NCBI RefSeq assembly: GCF_008692035.1 | Contig: NZ_VTFG01000002.1 | Location: forward strand, 1,860,001 to 1,924,000 | Direction: 5' to 3' | DNA: 64,000 bases | From: Pseudomonas marginalis | Lineage (GTDB): Bacteria; Pseudomonadota; Gammaproteobacteria; Pseudomonadales; Pseudomonadaceae | In this document: positions 1 through 8,340 of the stretch, in pieces | Position numbering within the stretch: position 1 is the first letter of the stretch | How the letters are laid out: each line of letters opens with the position of its first letter | Program-made: the position numbers and the translations under genes | The notes under the pieces: model-generated | What the model saw: only the letters and a program-made list of their open reading frames with translations | What the model was told of the DNA's origin: nothing | Database searches by the model: none

Positions 1-1
1 A

Positions 2-85
2 CGCATCAGTGCCATGCACACCCGCCTGTTCTTCGGCATGTTGGTGCGTGCGCCGCTGATCCTGTGGCGACGGTGGCAGGCATGA
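2..85 (+). CDS. 3' end of an unidentified APE-cluster gene (partial)
   Basis: Only the last 27 codons are visible. They form an open frame to a TGA that overlaps the next start codon (ATGA), as elsewhere in this cluster. The visible C-terminus is hydrophobic and basic and ends in LILWRRWQA. In APE-type clusters a family 2 glycosyltransferase often precedes the acyltransferase, so this may be its tail, but that is inferred from gene order alone. The fragment itself is too short to identify. Confidence 0.5.
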   Translation, partial: RISAMHTRLFFGMLVRAPLILWRRWQA

Positions 86-1017
86 GCGACAGCACCAAGC
101 ACTGGGCCGACCGCGAAGAACGCGGCAGCTACTGGCTGATGAAATTCACCGCCCTCGCCGCCAAGGTCCTCGGCCGCCGCCTGCTGAGCCCGGTGCTGTA
201 CGGCATCGTGCTGTACTTCTTCCTGTTCGGCCGCACCGCGCGCCAGAGCGCCTGGCAATACCAGCAGCGCCTGGCCGACTGGAGCGGGCGCGATGAACTG
301 CGCCCCAGCCAGCGCAGAGTCTTTGCCCAGTTCATGGCCTTCGCCGATGCCCTGCTCGACAAACTCGACGTGTGGAACGGCAAGCTGCGCCTGGAACAGA
401 TCGAGATCAACGACCCGGCGAAACTGCGCGGGCAACTGCGCGCCGGGCGCGGACAGATGCTGGTGGGCGCCCACCTGGGCAACCTCGAAGTGTGCCGCGC
501 GCTGGCGGAAATCGGCGAACAGGTCACCATGAACGTGCTGGTGCACACCAAGCACGCCGAACGCTTCAACCGCCTGCTGGGCGAAGCCGGTGCCACCCAC
601 TTGCGCCTGATCCAGGTCAGCGAGCTGGACCCGGCCACCATGCTGCTGCTCAGCCAGCGCCTGGACGACGGCGAGTGGCTGGCGATTGCCGGCGACCGCG
701 TGCCCTTGCATGGCGGGCGCACGGTGCGCGTGGATTTCCTCGGCCATGACGCCGCGTTCCCCCAAGGCCCGTGGCTGCTGGCGGGCCTGCTGAAGTGCCC
801 GGTCAACCTGCTGATGTGCCTGAAACACCAGGGCCGCTATCGCCTGACCATCGAGCCCTTCGCGCAATTGATCGAATGGAAACGCAGCACCCGCGAGCAG
901 GTCATCGCCCTGTGGACCGCGCGCTACGCCGCACGCCTGGGCCAGTTCTGCCTGGAAGCGCCCCAACAATGGTTCAACTTTTACCCTTTCTGGAAGACCG
1001 ATGACGACGCATCTTGA
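82..1017 (+). CDS. LpxL/HtrB-like lysophospholipid acyltransferase of the APE cluster
   Basis: 311 aa. The HX4E acyltransferase motif is HLGNLE at residues 131-136, typical of the lauroyl/myristoyl lipid A acyltransferase family. A hydrophobic stretch at about residues 34-50 suggests inner-membrane association. The start at 82 overlaps the upstream stop as ATGA and is preferred to the frame opening at 64. In aryl-polyene clusters such enzymes are thought to help attach the polyene acid to its lipid carrier. Family and context support this; the acceptor is unknown. The 3' end overlaps the ammonia-lyase gene by 17 bp. Confidence 0.85.
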   Translation: MSDSTKHWADREERGSYWLMKFTALAAKVLGRRLLSPVLYGIVLYFFLFGRTARQSAWQYQQRLADWSGRDELRPSQRRVFAQFMAFADALLDKLDVWNGKLRLEQIEINDPAKLRGQLRAGRGQMLVGAHLGNLEVCRALAEIGEQVTMNVLVHTKHAERFNRLLGEAGATHLRLIQVSELDPATMLLLSQRLDDGEWLAIAGDRVPLHGGRTVRVDFLGHDAAFPQGPWLLAGLLKCPVNLLMCLKHQGRYRLTIEPFAQLIEWKRSTREQVIALWTARYAARLGQFCLEAPQQWFNFYPFWKTDDDAS

Positions 1018-2542
1018 GCCGGTAACCTTTGGCGAACGCCCCCTGCGCATCGAAGACGTGCTGGCCCTGGCCAACCGTCAGGTGCCTACCCAGCTGCAAG
1101 GCGATGCCGCGTATCGCCAGCGCATCGCCAAGGGCGCACAGTTCCTCGACTCGCTGCTGGACAAGGAAGGCGTGATCTACGGCGTGACCACCGGCTACGG
1201 TGACTCCTGCGTGGTCGCGGTGCCGTTGCAACACGTGGAGGCCCTGCCCCGTCACCTGTACACCTTCCACGGTTGCGGCCTGGGCAAGTTGCTCGACGCC
1301 CAGGCCACCCGTGCGGTGCTGGCGGCGCGCTTGCAGTCGCTGTGCCACGGTGTCTCCGGGGTGCGCGTGGAACTGCTGGAGCGCCTGCATGGGTTCCTCG
1401 AACACGACGTGCTGCCGCTGATCCCGGAAGAAGGCTCGGTGGGCGCCAGCGGTGACCTGACCCCGCTGTCCTACGTGGCCGCGACCCTGTCCGGCGAGCG
1501 TGAAGTGCTGTTCCGTGGCGAGCGTCGCCAGGCAGCCGACGTGCATCGCGAACTCGGCTGGGAGCCGCTGGTACTGCGCCCCAAGGAAGCCCTGGCACTG
1601 ATGAACGGCACCGCGGTGATGACCGGCATCGCTTGCCTGGCCTTCGCCCGCGCCGATTACCTGCTGCAACTGGCCACCCGTATCACCGCGCTGAACGTGG
1701 TGGCGCTGCAAGGCAACCCGGAACACTTCGACGAGCGCCTGTTCGCCGCCAAGCCACATCCGGGGCAGATGCAAGTCGCCGCCTGGCTACGCGAGGATCT
1801 GGCGATCGACGCGCCGACCGCGCCGCTGCATCGCCTGCAGGATCGCTACTCGCTGCGCTGCGCGCCCCACGTCCTCGGCGTGCTGGCCGACAGCCTGAAC
1901 TGGCTGCGTTCGTTTATCGAGATCGAGCTGAACAGCGCCAACGACAACCCGATCATCGACGCCGAAGAAGAACGCGTGCTGCATGGCGGGCACTTCTACG
2001 GCGGGCATATCGCCTTTGCCATGGACAGCCTCAAGACCCTGGTGGCCAACGTCGCCGACCTGCTTGACCGCCAGCTCGCCCTGCTGGTGGACGTGCGCTA
2101 CAACCACGGCCTGCCGAGCAACCTGTCCGGCGCACCGGCGGACCGCGCGATGATCAACCACGGTTTCAAGGCGGTGCAGATCGGCACCAGCGCCTGGACC
2201 GCCGAAGCACTGAAAAACACCATGCCGGCCAGCGTGTTCTCGCGCTCCACCGAGTGCCACAACCAGGACAAGGTGAGCATGGGCACCATCGCCGCCCGCG
2301 ATGCGATCCGCGTGCTGGAGCTGACCGAACAGGTCGCCGCCGCCACCCTGCTCGCCGCCAACCAGGGTGTGTGGCTGCGCGCCCAGGCCGACGACGCACG
2401 CCCGTTGCCGCCGGCGCTGGCGGCCATGCATGCAGAGCTGGCCCAGGACTTCCCGCCGGTCATCGAAGACCGTGCTCTCGAAGGCGAACTGCGCCTGTGC
2501 CTGCAACGCATCGCCGAGCAACACTGGAGGCTGCATGCGTAG
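1001..2542 (+). CDS. Histidine/aromatic amino acid ammonia-lyase (MIO enzyme)
   Basis: 513 aa, full length for the HAL/PAL/TAL superfamily. Ala149-Ser150-Gly151 would cyclise to the MIO electrophile, and Tyr60 in YGVTTGYG is the conserved catalytic tyrosine. It probably removes ammonia from an aromatic amino acid (tyrosine or phenylalanine) to give a cinnamate-type starter for the aryl polyene. The residues at the substrate-selectivity position read Phe89-His90, not the His-Leu of tyrosine lyases, the Phe-Leu of plant PALs or the Ser-His of histidine lyases, so substrate is uncertain. It overlaps the acyltransferase by 17 bp and the thioesterase by 8 bp. Confidence 0.9.
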   Translation: MTTHLEPVTFGERPLRIEDVLALANRQVPTQLQGDAAYRQRIAKGAQFLDSLLDKEGVIYGVTTGYGDSCVVAVPLQHVEALPRHLYTFHGCGLGKLLDAQATRAVLAARLQSLCHGVSGVRVELLERLHGFLEHDVLPLIPEEGSVGASGDLTPLSYVAATLSGEREVLFRGERRQAADVHRELGWEPLVLRPKEALALMNGTAVMTGIACLAFARADYLLQLATRITALNVVALQGNPEHFDERLFAAKPHPGQMQVAAWLREDLAIDAPTAPLHRLQDRYSLRCAPHVLGVLADSLNWLRSFIEIELNSANDNPIIDAEEERVLHGGHFYGGHIAFAMDSLKTLVANVADLLDRQLALLVDVRYNHGLPSNLSGAPADRAMINHGFKAVQIGTSAWTAEALKNTMPASVFSRSTECHNQDKVSMGTIAARDAIRVLELTEQVAAATLLAANQGVWLRAQADDARPLPPALAAMHAELAQDFPPVIEDRALEGELRLCLQRIAEQHWRLHA

Positions 2543-2960
2543 CCCTGGCGTATTGCACAGCGACACCGAAATCCTGGTGCCGTTTTTTGACGTCGACACC
2601 ATGCACGTCGTCTGGCACGGGCATTACGTGAAGTACCTGGAAGTCGCACGCTGCGCGCTGCTGGACAAGATCGGCCATAACTACACGGCGATGCTCGAAG
2701 CCGGCTACGCCTGGCCGGTGATCGACATGCAACTGCGCTATGTGCGCGGTGCGGTGTTCGGCCAGACGATCAACGTGCGCGCCAGCCTGGTGGAGTGGGA
2801 GAACCGCTTGAAGGTCAATTACCTGATCACCGACCTGGCCAGCGGCGAGCGCCTGACCCGCGCCAGCACTGTGCAGGTGGCGGTGGACATCGCCACTCGC
2901 GAGATGCAGCTGGCGTCCCCCAAAGTATTCACCGACGCCGTCGACAGGGCCTTGTCATGA
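2535..2960 (+). CDS. Hotdog-fold acyl thioesterase (4HBT/YbgC-like)
   Basis: 141 aa, the normal size for single-domain 4-hydroxybenzoyl-CoA thioesterase-like proteins. The N-terminal FDVDTMHVVWHGHY segment (residues 18-31) contains the conserved Asp and the HxxY-type helix start of the family, followed by YLEVAR. It may release or edit acyl chains from the acyl carrier proteins during polyene assembly. The ATG at 2535 lies inside the 3' end of the ammonia-lyase gene, and the stop overlaps the next ATG (ATGA), indicating translational coupling. Longer upstream readings of this frame are shadow of the lyase. Confidence 0.88.
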   Translation: MRSPGVLHSDTEILVPFFDVDTMHVVWHGHYVKYLEVARCALLDKIGHNYTAMLEAGYAWPVIDMQLRYVRGAVFGQTINVRASLVEWENRLKVNYLITDLASGERLTRASTVQVAVDIATREMQLASPKVFTDAVDRALS

Positions 2961-3547
2961 AACTGATCACCTTCCTCGGCGCGTTGCTGCTGTCGCTTCA
3001 AGCCCAGGCCTTCGACCTGCAACAACTCAGCGACCAGTTGGCCAAACCCTCTGTGATCCACGGCAGCTTTATCCAGGAAAAACACCTGCGTGCGCTGCCG
3101 CAGCCGTTGGTCAGCAAGGGCACCTTCGTCCTGGCCAAGGACCACGGCCTGCTGTGGCTGCTGAAAACCCCGCTGCAACAGGACTACCGCATCAGCGCCC
3201 AAGGCATTGCCCGGCGTGACGCCAACGGCTGGCAACTGCTGCCGAACAAGAGCGCCGGCGCCGAACAGAACCGTCTGTTCCTCGCCGTGCTCCAGGGCGA
3301 CAGCAGCGGCTTGCAGCGCGACTTCGAGCTGCAACTGCAAGGCGAAGCCCGGCAATGGAAGCTCACGCTCATCCCGCGTTCACTGCTGCTCAAGCAGGTA
3401 TTCACCCAGATCAATATCGACGGCGGTGAACTGGTGCAGAAGATCGAACTGCTGGAAACCCAAGGCGACAGCACTGTGCTGCGCATGCAGGACAGCAGCG
3501 CCGGCCAGCCATTGAGCGACGCGGAGCAACACGATTTTGCCCAGTGA
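2957..3547 (+). CDS. LolA-like outer-membrane lipoprotein carrier protein
   Basis: 196 aa. A clear signal peptide (residues 1-18, ending LQAQA) is followed by a LolA-type fold with the GSFIQEK and LLWLLKTP segments usual in the family. It is expected to be periplasmic and to carry a hydrophobic cargo, here probably the aryl-polyene lipid, toward the outer membrane. It is translationally coupled to the thioesterase (ATGA) and overlaps the MMPL exporter by 11 bp. The pairing of an MMPL/RND-like exporter with a LolA homologue and a lipoprotein points to a dedicated export route; that role is inferred. Confidence 0.87.
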   Translation: MKLITFLGALLLSLQAQAFDLQQLSDQLAKPSVIHGSFIQEKHLRALPQPLVSKGTFVLAKDHGLLWLLKTPLQQDYRISAQGIARRDANGWQLLPNKSAGAEQNRLFLAVLQGDSSGLQRDFELQLQGEARQWKLTLIPRSLLLKQVFTQINIDGGELVQKIELLETQGDSTVLRMQDSSAGQPLSDAEQHDFAQ

Positions 3548-5849
3548 GCGCCTGCTGCCCCGCCTGTTCCTGATCCTGCTGGTGGCCGTGCTGGCCCTGG
3601 CCGGCTGGCAGTGGCGCGATGGTGCACCGCTGTCGGCCAACCTGATGGAGCTGGTGCCGGGCAGTACGCCGGACGCCCTGGAACTGCAAGCCGAACAGCG
3701 CATGCAGGAGCCGCTCAACCGCGAAATGCTGGTGTTGGTGGGGCACGCCGATCGCCAGCAAGCGGTGGCCGTGGCCCAGCAATTGGGCGAGCGCTGGCAG
3801 GCCAGCGGCTTGTTCGAGAAGGTCCAATGGAACCTGCAAGCCGACCTGCCGGCACTGCGTGAACAGTTGCTGCGCGGGCGGCTGGCGATGCTCTCGACCA
3901 AGGACCGCGAACAACTGATCGACCACCCGGACGCGTTCATCCAGCAACGGGTGCAGTCGCTGTTCGACCCCTTCACCGGCTTCAGCCTGGTGCCGAGCCA
4001 GGACGACTGGCTGGGCCTGACCGGGCGCATCCAGAACAGCCAGCCGCAACGCGGCTCGGTGCAACTGGACATCGGCAGCGGCGCCTTGATCGCCGATGCC
4101 GACGGCAAGAGCTGGGTGCTGCTGCGGGCGCGCACCACCGGCAATGCCTTCGACATGAAACTGCCGCTGCAGGTGGCGGATCTGCTCCAGGCCAGCCGCA
4201 CGCAGGCCGGCGAACACGGCGCGCAATTGCTCGCCGCCAGCGGTTTGCTTTACGCCGCCAATGGCCAGCAGCAGGCCACGCGGGAAATCACCTGGGTCGG
4301 CGGCGGCGCCACCGTCGGCATTCTGCTGCTGCTGTTGCTGGCGTTCCGCCGCTGGCGAGTGCTGCTGGCGTTTGTACCGGTGCTGGTGGGCATGCTGTTT
4401 GGTGCCGTCGCTTGCGTGGCGCTGTTCGGCCATATGCATGTGATGACCCTGGTGCTCGGCTCCAGCCTGATCGGCGTCGCGGTGGATTACCCGCTGCACT
4501 ACCTGTCGAAAAGCTGGAGCATGAACCCCTGGCGCAGTTGGCCGGCATTGCGCCTGACGCTGCCAGGGCTGAGCCTGAGCCTGGCCACCAGCTGCATCGG
4601 CTACCTGGCGCTGGCCTGGACGCCCTTCCCGGCCTTGACGCAAATCGCGGTGTTCTCCGCCGCGGGCCTGGTCGGCGCCTACCTGTCAGCGGTGTGCCTG
4701 CTGCCGGCACTGCTCAAGGGTGTCGAACTGCGCCCGGCCCAATGGCCGCTGCGCGTCGCCGAATGCCTGTGGCGGGTGCGGGCCACCTTGCTCAAGCGTG
4801 TGCCCAGTCCGGTGCTGCTGGTGTGGGTGCTGCTGTTCTGCGCCGGCGGCCTTTGGCAGCTGGACAGCAAAAACGATATTCGCCAGTGGATCGGTGCGCC
4901 GCCGCAACTGCTGCAAGAGGCACAGGCCGTGGCGCGCATTACCGGTTTCCAGCCCACCAGCCAGTTTTTCCTGATACGGGCCGACAACCAGCCGCAGTTG
5001 CTGGAGCGGCAAGCCGCCCTGGGCCAACGCCTGGACCAACTGGTGAATATGGACAAGCTCCAGGGTTACCTGGCTCTCAACCAACTGGTCAGCCTGCCCG
5101 CCGAACAGCAGCAACTGCGCGATGCCCTGAGCACACTTCCACAGCATTGGCAGCCGCTGCTGGACCTCGGCGTGCCCGCCGGCGCCCTGCACGCCGAAGT
5201 CGCGCAACTGCAAGCGCTGCCCACCGAAGACATCGACGCTGCGCTGGTGGGCCCCTTGGCCGAACCCTGGCGCACGCTGTGGCTGGGCCCGGTGGACGGC
5301 GGCGTGGCGGCCATGGTCAGCCTGCAGGGCTTGAACAACCCGGCGCTGCTGCGGGTGCAGGCCGTGGACCTGCCCGGCGTGCAGTTGGTGGATCGTCTCG
5401 GGGATTTGAACCGTGTATTCGCCGACACGCAGATCAGCGCCGCCGAATTGAAGTTGATGTCGTGCGTGCTGATCGTGCTGTTACTGATCCTGCCGTTCGG
5501 TTTCGGCGGGGCCTTGCGCATCGTCGCCCTGCCGTTGCTGGCTGCACTGTGCAGCCTGGCCAGCCTGGGTTGGCTGGGCCAGCCGCTGACCCTGTTCAGC
5601 CTGTTCGGGTTGCTGCTGGTCACGGCCATCAGTGTCGACTATGCGATTTTGATGCGCGAACAGATCGGCGGCCCCGCTGTCAGCCTTTTAGGGACGCTGC
5701 TGGCAGCGCTGACGACCTGGTTGTCGTTCGGCCTGCTGGCGGTGTCCAGTACCCCGGCAGTGAGTAATTTCGGCCTGTCGGTCAGCCTGGGCCTGGCATT
5801 CAGCTTTATGCTGGCCCCCTGGGCCGGCCAACGGAAACACGCCTCATGA
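3537..5849 (+). CDS. MMPL/RND-superfamily exporter
   Basis: 770 aa with the architecture of MMPL transporters: TM1 near the N-terminus (residues 6-23), a periplasmic domain, five to six TM helices at about 250-390, a second TM at about 420-440, a second periplasmic domain, and a final TM bundle at about 630-765. The TTG at 3537 is the only in-frame start near the N-terminal helix and lies inside the 3' end of the lolA-like gene. In APE clusters this protein is thought to extract the polyene lipid from the inner membrane. Substrate is inferred from context only. Confidence 0.88.
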   Translation: MPSERLLPRLFLILLVAVLALAGWQWRDGAPLSANLMELVPGSTPDALELQAEQRMQEPLNREMLVLVGHADRQQAVAVAQQLGERWQASGLFEKVQWNLQADLPALREQLLRGRLAMLSTKDREQLIDHPDAFIQQRVQSLFDPFTGFSLVPSQDDWLGLTGRIQNSQPQRGSVQLDIGSGALIADADGKSWVLLRARTTGNAFDMKLPLQVADLLQASRTQAGEHGAQLLAASGLLYAANGQQQATREITWVGGGATVGILLLLLLAFRRWRVLLAFVPVLVGMLFGAVACVALFGHMHVMTLVLGSSLIGVAVDYPLHYLSKSWSMNPWRSWPALRLTLPGLSLSLATSCIGYLALAWTPFPALTQIAVFSAAGLVGAYLSAVCLLPALLKGVELRPAQWPLRVAECLWRVRATLLKRVPSPVLLVWVLLFCAGGLWQLDSKNDIRQWIGAPPQLLQEAQAVARITGFQPTSQFFLIRADNQPQLLERQAALGQRLDQLVNMDKLQGYLALNQLVSLPAEQQQLRDALSTLPQHWQPLLDLGVPAGALHAEVAQLQALPTEDIDAALVGPLAEPWRTLWLGPVDGGVAAMVSLQGLNNPALLRVQAVDLPGVQLVDRLGDLNRVFADTQISAAELKLMSCVLIVLLLILPFGFGGALRIVALPLLAALCSLASLGWLGQPLTLFSLFGLLLVTAISVDYAILMREQIGGPAVSLLGTLLAALTTWLSFGLLAVSSTPAVSNFGLSVSLGLAFSFMLAPWAGQRKHAS

Positions 5850-5882
5850 ATGTAGTTATCGCCAAAGCGGCAAGGAGCCCTC

Positions 5883-7130
5883 GTGCCCATAGTTGAAATG
5901 GAACGTCGCCAGGTGGTGGTGATTGGTGCCGGGCCATCCGGCGCGATTGCCGCCGCACTGCTCAAACGCAAAGGGCATGATGTATTGATCATCGAGCGCC
6001 AGCATTTCCCGCGCTTCTCGATCGGAGAAAGCCTGCTGTCGCACTGCATCGATTTCATCGAAGAGGCCGGCATGCTCGACGCCGTGCAGGCGGCGGGATT
6101 CCAGGTAAAAACCGGTGCCGCGTTTGCCTGGGGCGAGCGTTACAGCGCGTTCGATTTCGGTGACACCTTCAGCAACGGCAAGCCCACTACCTTCCAGGTG
6201 CAGCGCGGCGAGTTCGACAAGTTGCTGGCCGATCAGGCCGCCCAGCAAGGCGTCGACATCCGCTACGGCGAAACCATCGTCGGCGTGGATTTCTCCGGTG
6301 AGTGCCGCTACCTGCATGTGCGCCGCGAGAACGGCAGCGAGTACCACATCAAGGCCAAGTTCGTGCTCGATGCCAGCGGCTACGGCCGCGTGCTGCCGCG
6401 CCTGCTCGACCTGGAGGCGCCGTCGAATTTCCCGCTGCGCCAGGCGGTGTTCACCCACGTTGAAGACCGCATCGAACACCCAGGCTTCGACCGCACCAAG
6501 ATCCTGGTCACCACGCACCCTACGAAACGCGACATCTGGTTCTGGACCATCCCGTTCAGCAACGGTCGCTGCTCGGTGGGTGTGGTCGCGGCCAAGGCGC
6601 ATTTCGACGCGCGCGATGCGGACCTCGACGCCTGCCTGCGCGGTTTTATCGACGAAACCCCGAGCTTGTCCGGCGTGCTGGACAACGCCGTATGGGACAC
6701 ACCGGCGCGCACCATCGGCGGCTACTCGGCCAACGTCAAAACCCTGCACGGCCCCGGCTTTGCGCTGCTGGGCAATGCGGCGGAATTCCTCGACCCGGTG
6801 TTCTCCTCCGGCGTGACCATCGCCATGCGCTCGGCGAGCATGGCCGCCGGCGTGCTGCATCGTCAGCTCAAAGGCGAGACCGTGGACTGGCAAACCGAGT
6901 TTGCCGAGCCGCTCAAGCGCGGTGTCGACACCTTCCGCTGCTACGTCGAGGGCTGGTATGCAGGCACCTTCCAGGATGTGATTTTCCACCCCGGCAGCTC
7001 ACCGGACATTCGCCGGATGATCAGTTCGATCCTCGCAGGTTACGCGTGGGACGAACGCAACCCGTTTGTCAGCGAGCCCAAGCGACGTTTGCGGATGTTG
7101 TCGGAAATTTGCGCGAGTGAACCGGTATGA
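5883..7130 (+). CDS. FAD-dependent oxidoreductase with flavin-halogenase signatures
   Basis: 415 aa. It has an N-terminal FAD-binding GAGPSG (residues 15-20), FSIGES (46-50 region), a lysine in the VKTGAAFAWG segment (Lys76), the WxWxIP motif as WFWTIP (219-224) and a FLDPVFSSGV segment. These are hallmarks of flavin-dependent halogenases of the phenol/pyrrole type, where the lysine activates HOCl and WxWxIP separates the flavin from substrate. The GTG start follows AAGGAG by 5 bp. Homologues in APE clusters are usually annotated only as oxidoreductases, so oxidation or reduction of the head group or chain is the main alternative to halogenation. Confidence 0.85.
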   Translation: MPIVEMERRQVVVIGAGPSGAIAAALLKRKGHDVLIIERQHFPRFSIGESLLSHCIDFIEEAGMLDAVQAAGFQVKTGAAFAWGERYSAFDFGDTFSNGKPTTFQVQRGEFDKLLADQAAQQGVDIRYGETIVGVDFSGECRYLHVRRENGSEYHIKAKFVLDASGYGRVLPRLLDLEAPSNFPLRQAVFTHVEDRIEHPGFDRTKILVTTHPTKRDIWFWTIPFSNGRCSVGVVAAKAHFDARDADLDACLRGFIDETPSLSGVLDNAVWDTPARTIGGYSANVKTLHGPGFALLGNAAEFLDPVFSSGVTIAMRSASMAAGVLHRQLKGETVDWQTEFAEPLKRGVDTFRCYVEGWYAGTFQDVIFHPGSSPDIRRMISSILAGYAWDERNPFVSEPKRRLRMLSEICASEPV

Positions 7131-7861
7131 CGTCTCAATACCTGAGTAAAAACTACGTCGAAGAAACCCGCTTCGGCTTCTGGTTCCTGCGCAGCCATAC
7201 CTGGCAGCACCATGTATTGCGCGTGGCAATCAACGACCTGCGCAGCCTGTTCACCGACCCGTTGCCCGAGGCGCCGGTGCTGCTGGACGCCGGTTGCGGC
7301 CAGGGCAAGTCATTCCAGTACTTGCAACAGGTGTTTGCCCCCGCGCGCCTGATCGGCCTGGATGCCGACCCCCACAGCCTGGAGCTGAGCAAGGCCGAAG
7401 CCGCGCGCCAGGGCCTGGCCATCGAATTGATCGGCAGCGACTGCGCCACCCTCGATGTGCCGGACGCCAGCGTCGACATCCTGTTCTGCCACCAGACCTT
7501 CCATCACCTGGTTGAACAGCATCGCGCACTCAAGGAGTTCTACCGGGTGCTCAAGCCGGGCGGTTACTTGCTGTTTGCCGAATCCACCGAAGCCTATATC
7601 GACACATGGGTCATTCGCTGGTTGTTCCGCCATCCCATGCATGTGCAGAAAAGCGCCGAAGAGTACCTGCAGATGCTCCGCGAGCAGGGCTTTGAGTTCG
7701 GCCCGCAGAACGTTTCGTACCCCTACCTGTGGTGGAGCCGTTCCCGCGACTTCGGCCTGCTGGAGCGCTGGGGCCTGCGTACCCCGCCGCCGGTGGGCCA
7801 GCGTGAGGAAACCCTGGTCAACTGCGTGGCGCGCAAACCCCTGGCGAGCGCCACACCATGA
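7127..7861 (+). CDS. Class I SAM-dependent methyltransferase
   Basis: 244 aa. SAM-binding motif I is LLDAGCGQG (residues 52-60), followed by an acidic motif II (GLDADP) and a post-motif LKPGG loop, as in UbiE/type-11 methyltransferases. It probably methylates the aryl head group or the carboxyl end of the polyene; the sequence does not tell which. It is coupled to both neighbours by 4 bp overlaps, so it belongs to the same transcript. A Trp/Phe-rich N-terminus before motif I may shape the pocket for a hydrophobic substrate. Confidence 0.88.
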   Translation: MTSQYLSKNYVEETRFGFWFLRSHTWQHHVLRVAINDLRSLFTDPLPEAPVLLDAGCGQGKSFQYLQQVFAPARLIGLDADPHSLELSKAEAARQGLAIELIGSDCATLDVPDASVDILFCHQTFHHLVEQHRALKEFYRVLKPGGYLLFAESTEAYIDTWVIRWLFRHPMHVQKSAEEYLQMLREQGFEFGPQNVSYPYLWWSRSRDFGLLERWGLRTPPPVGQREETLVNCVARKPLASATP

Positions 7862-8340
7862 TGCGCAGCCTGTTGATCGGTTGCCTGTTGCTGCTGAGCG
7901 CCTGCGCCAGCCAGGCGCCGCTGCCTGAAAAAACCCCGGCCCTGGCCTTGCCGCTACAGCTGCATGTGCAGCGCCTGGCGGACGGCCAGAGCCAGGACTG
8001 GCTGCTGGTGATCCAACGCGAAGGCGGCGCAATCCGCTGGTCGATGATGGACCCCCTGGGCATTCCCCAGGCCCGGCAAAAACTGATCGATGGCCAGTGG
8101 CAGGCCGACGGTCTGTTGCCGCCCAATCCCCAGGCGCGCGAGCTGTTTGCCGCACTGTTGTTTGCCTTGGCCTCGGCCGATGACGTACGCGCGCTCTACC
8201 CCGGCGCCCAGGCGATGGACCTCACGCGGACCCTGCCGGGCCATTGGCAGATCGTCTACCAATCGTCAGAAGTCTTCAGTGTGAACATGAGCGGCCAGCC
8301 CTTGAGCTACCGCATCACGCCACTCGGTGCCGCCCGATGA
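7858..8340 (+). CDS. DUF3261 outer-membrane lipoprotein of the APE cluster
   Basis: 160 aa with a lipoprotein signal peptide; the lipobox LSAC places the lipidated cysteine at residue 16. The remainder is a soluble domain like the DUF3261 lipoproteins found next to LolA-like and MMPL genes in polyene clusters. The residue after the cysteine is Ala, not Asp, so Lol-dependent transfer to the outer membrane is expected. It may act as the LolB-like acceptor of the exported lipid (inference). Start and stop codons both overlap neighbouring genes. Confidence 0.8.
   Translation: MMRSLLIGCLLLLSACASQAPLPEKTPALALPLQLHVQRLADGQSQDWLLVIQREGGAIRWSMMDPLGIPQARQKLIDGQWQADGLLPPNPQARELFAALLFALASADDVRALYPGAQAMDLTRTLPGHWQIVYQSSEVFSVNMSGQPLSYRITPLGAAR

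Noticed and set aside
5846..5896. A 16-codon frame starting ATGA at the exporter stop
   Set aside because: It mimics translational coupling but stops at once and overlaps the ribosome site of the flavoprotein gene; no protein-like content.
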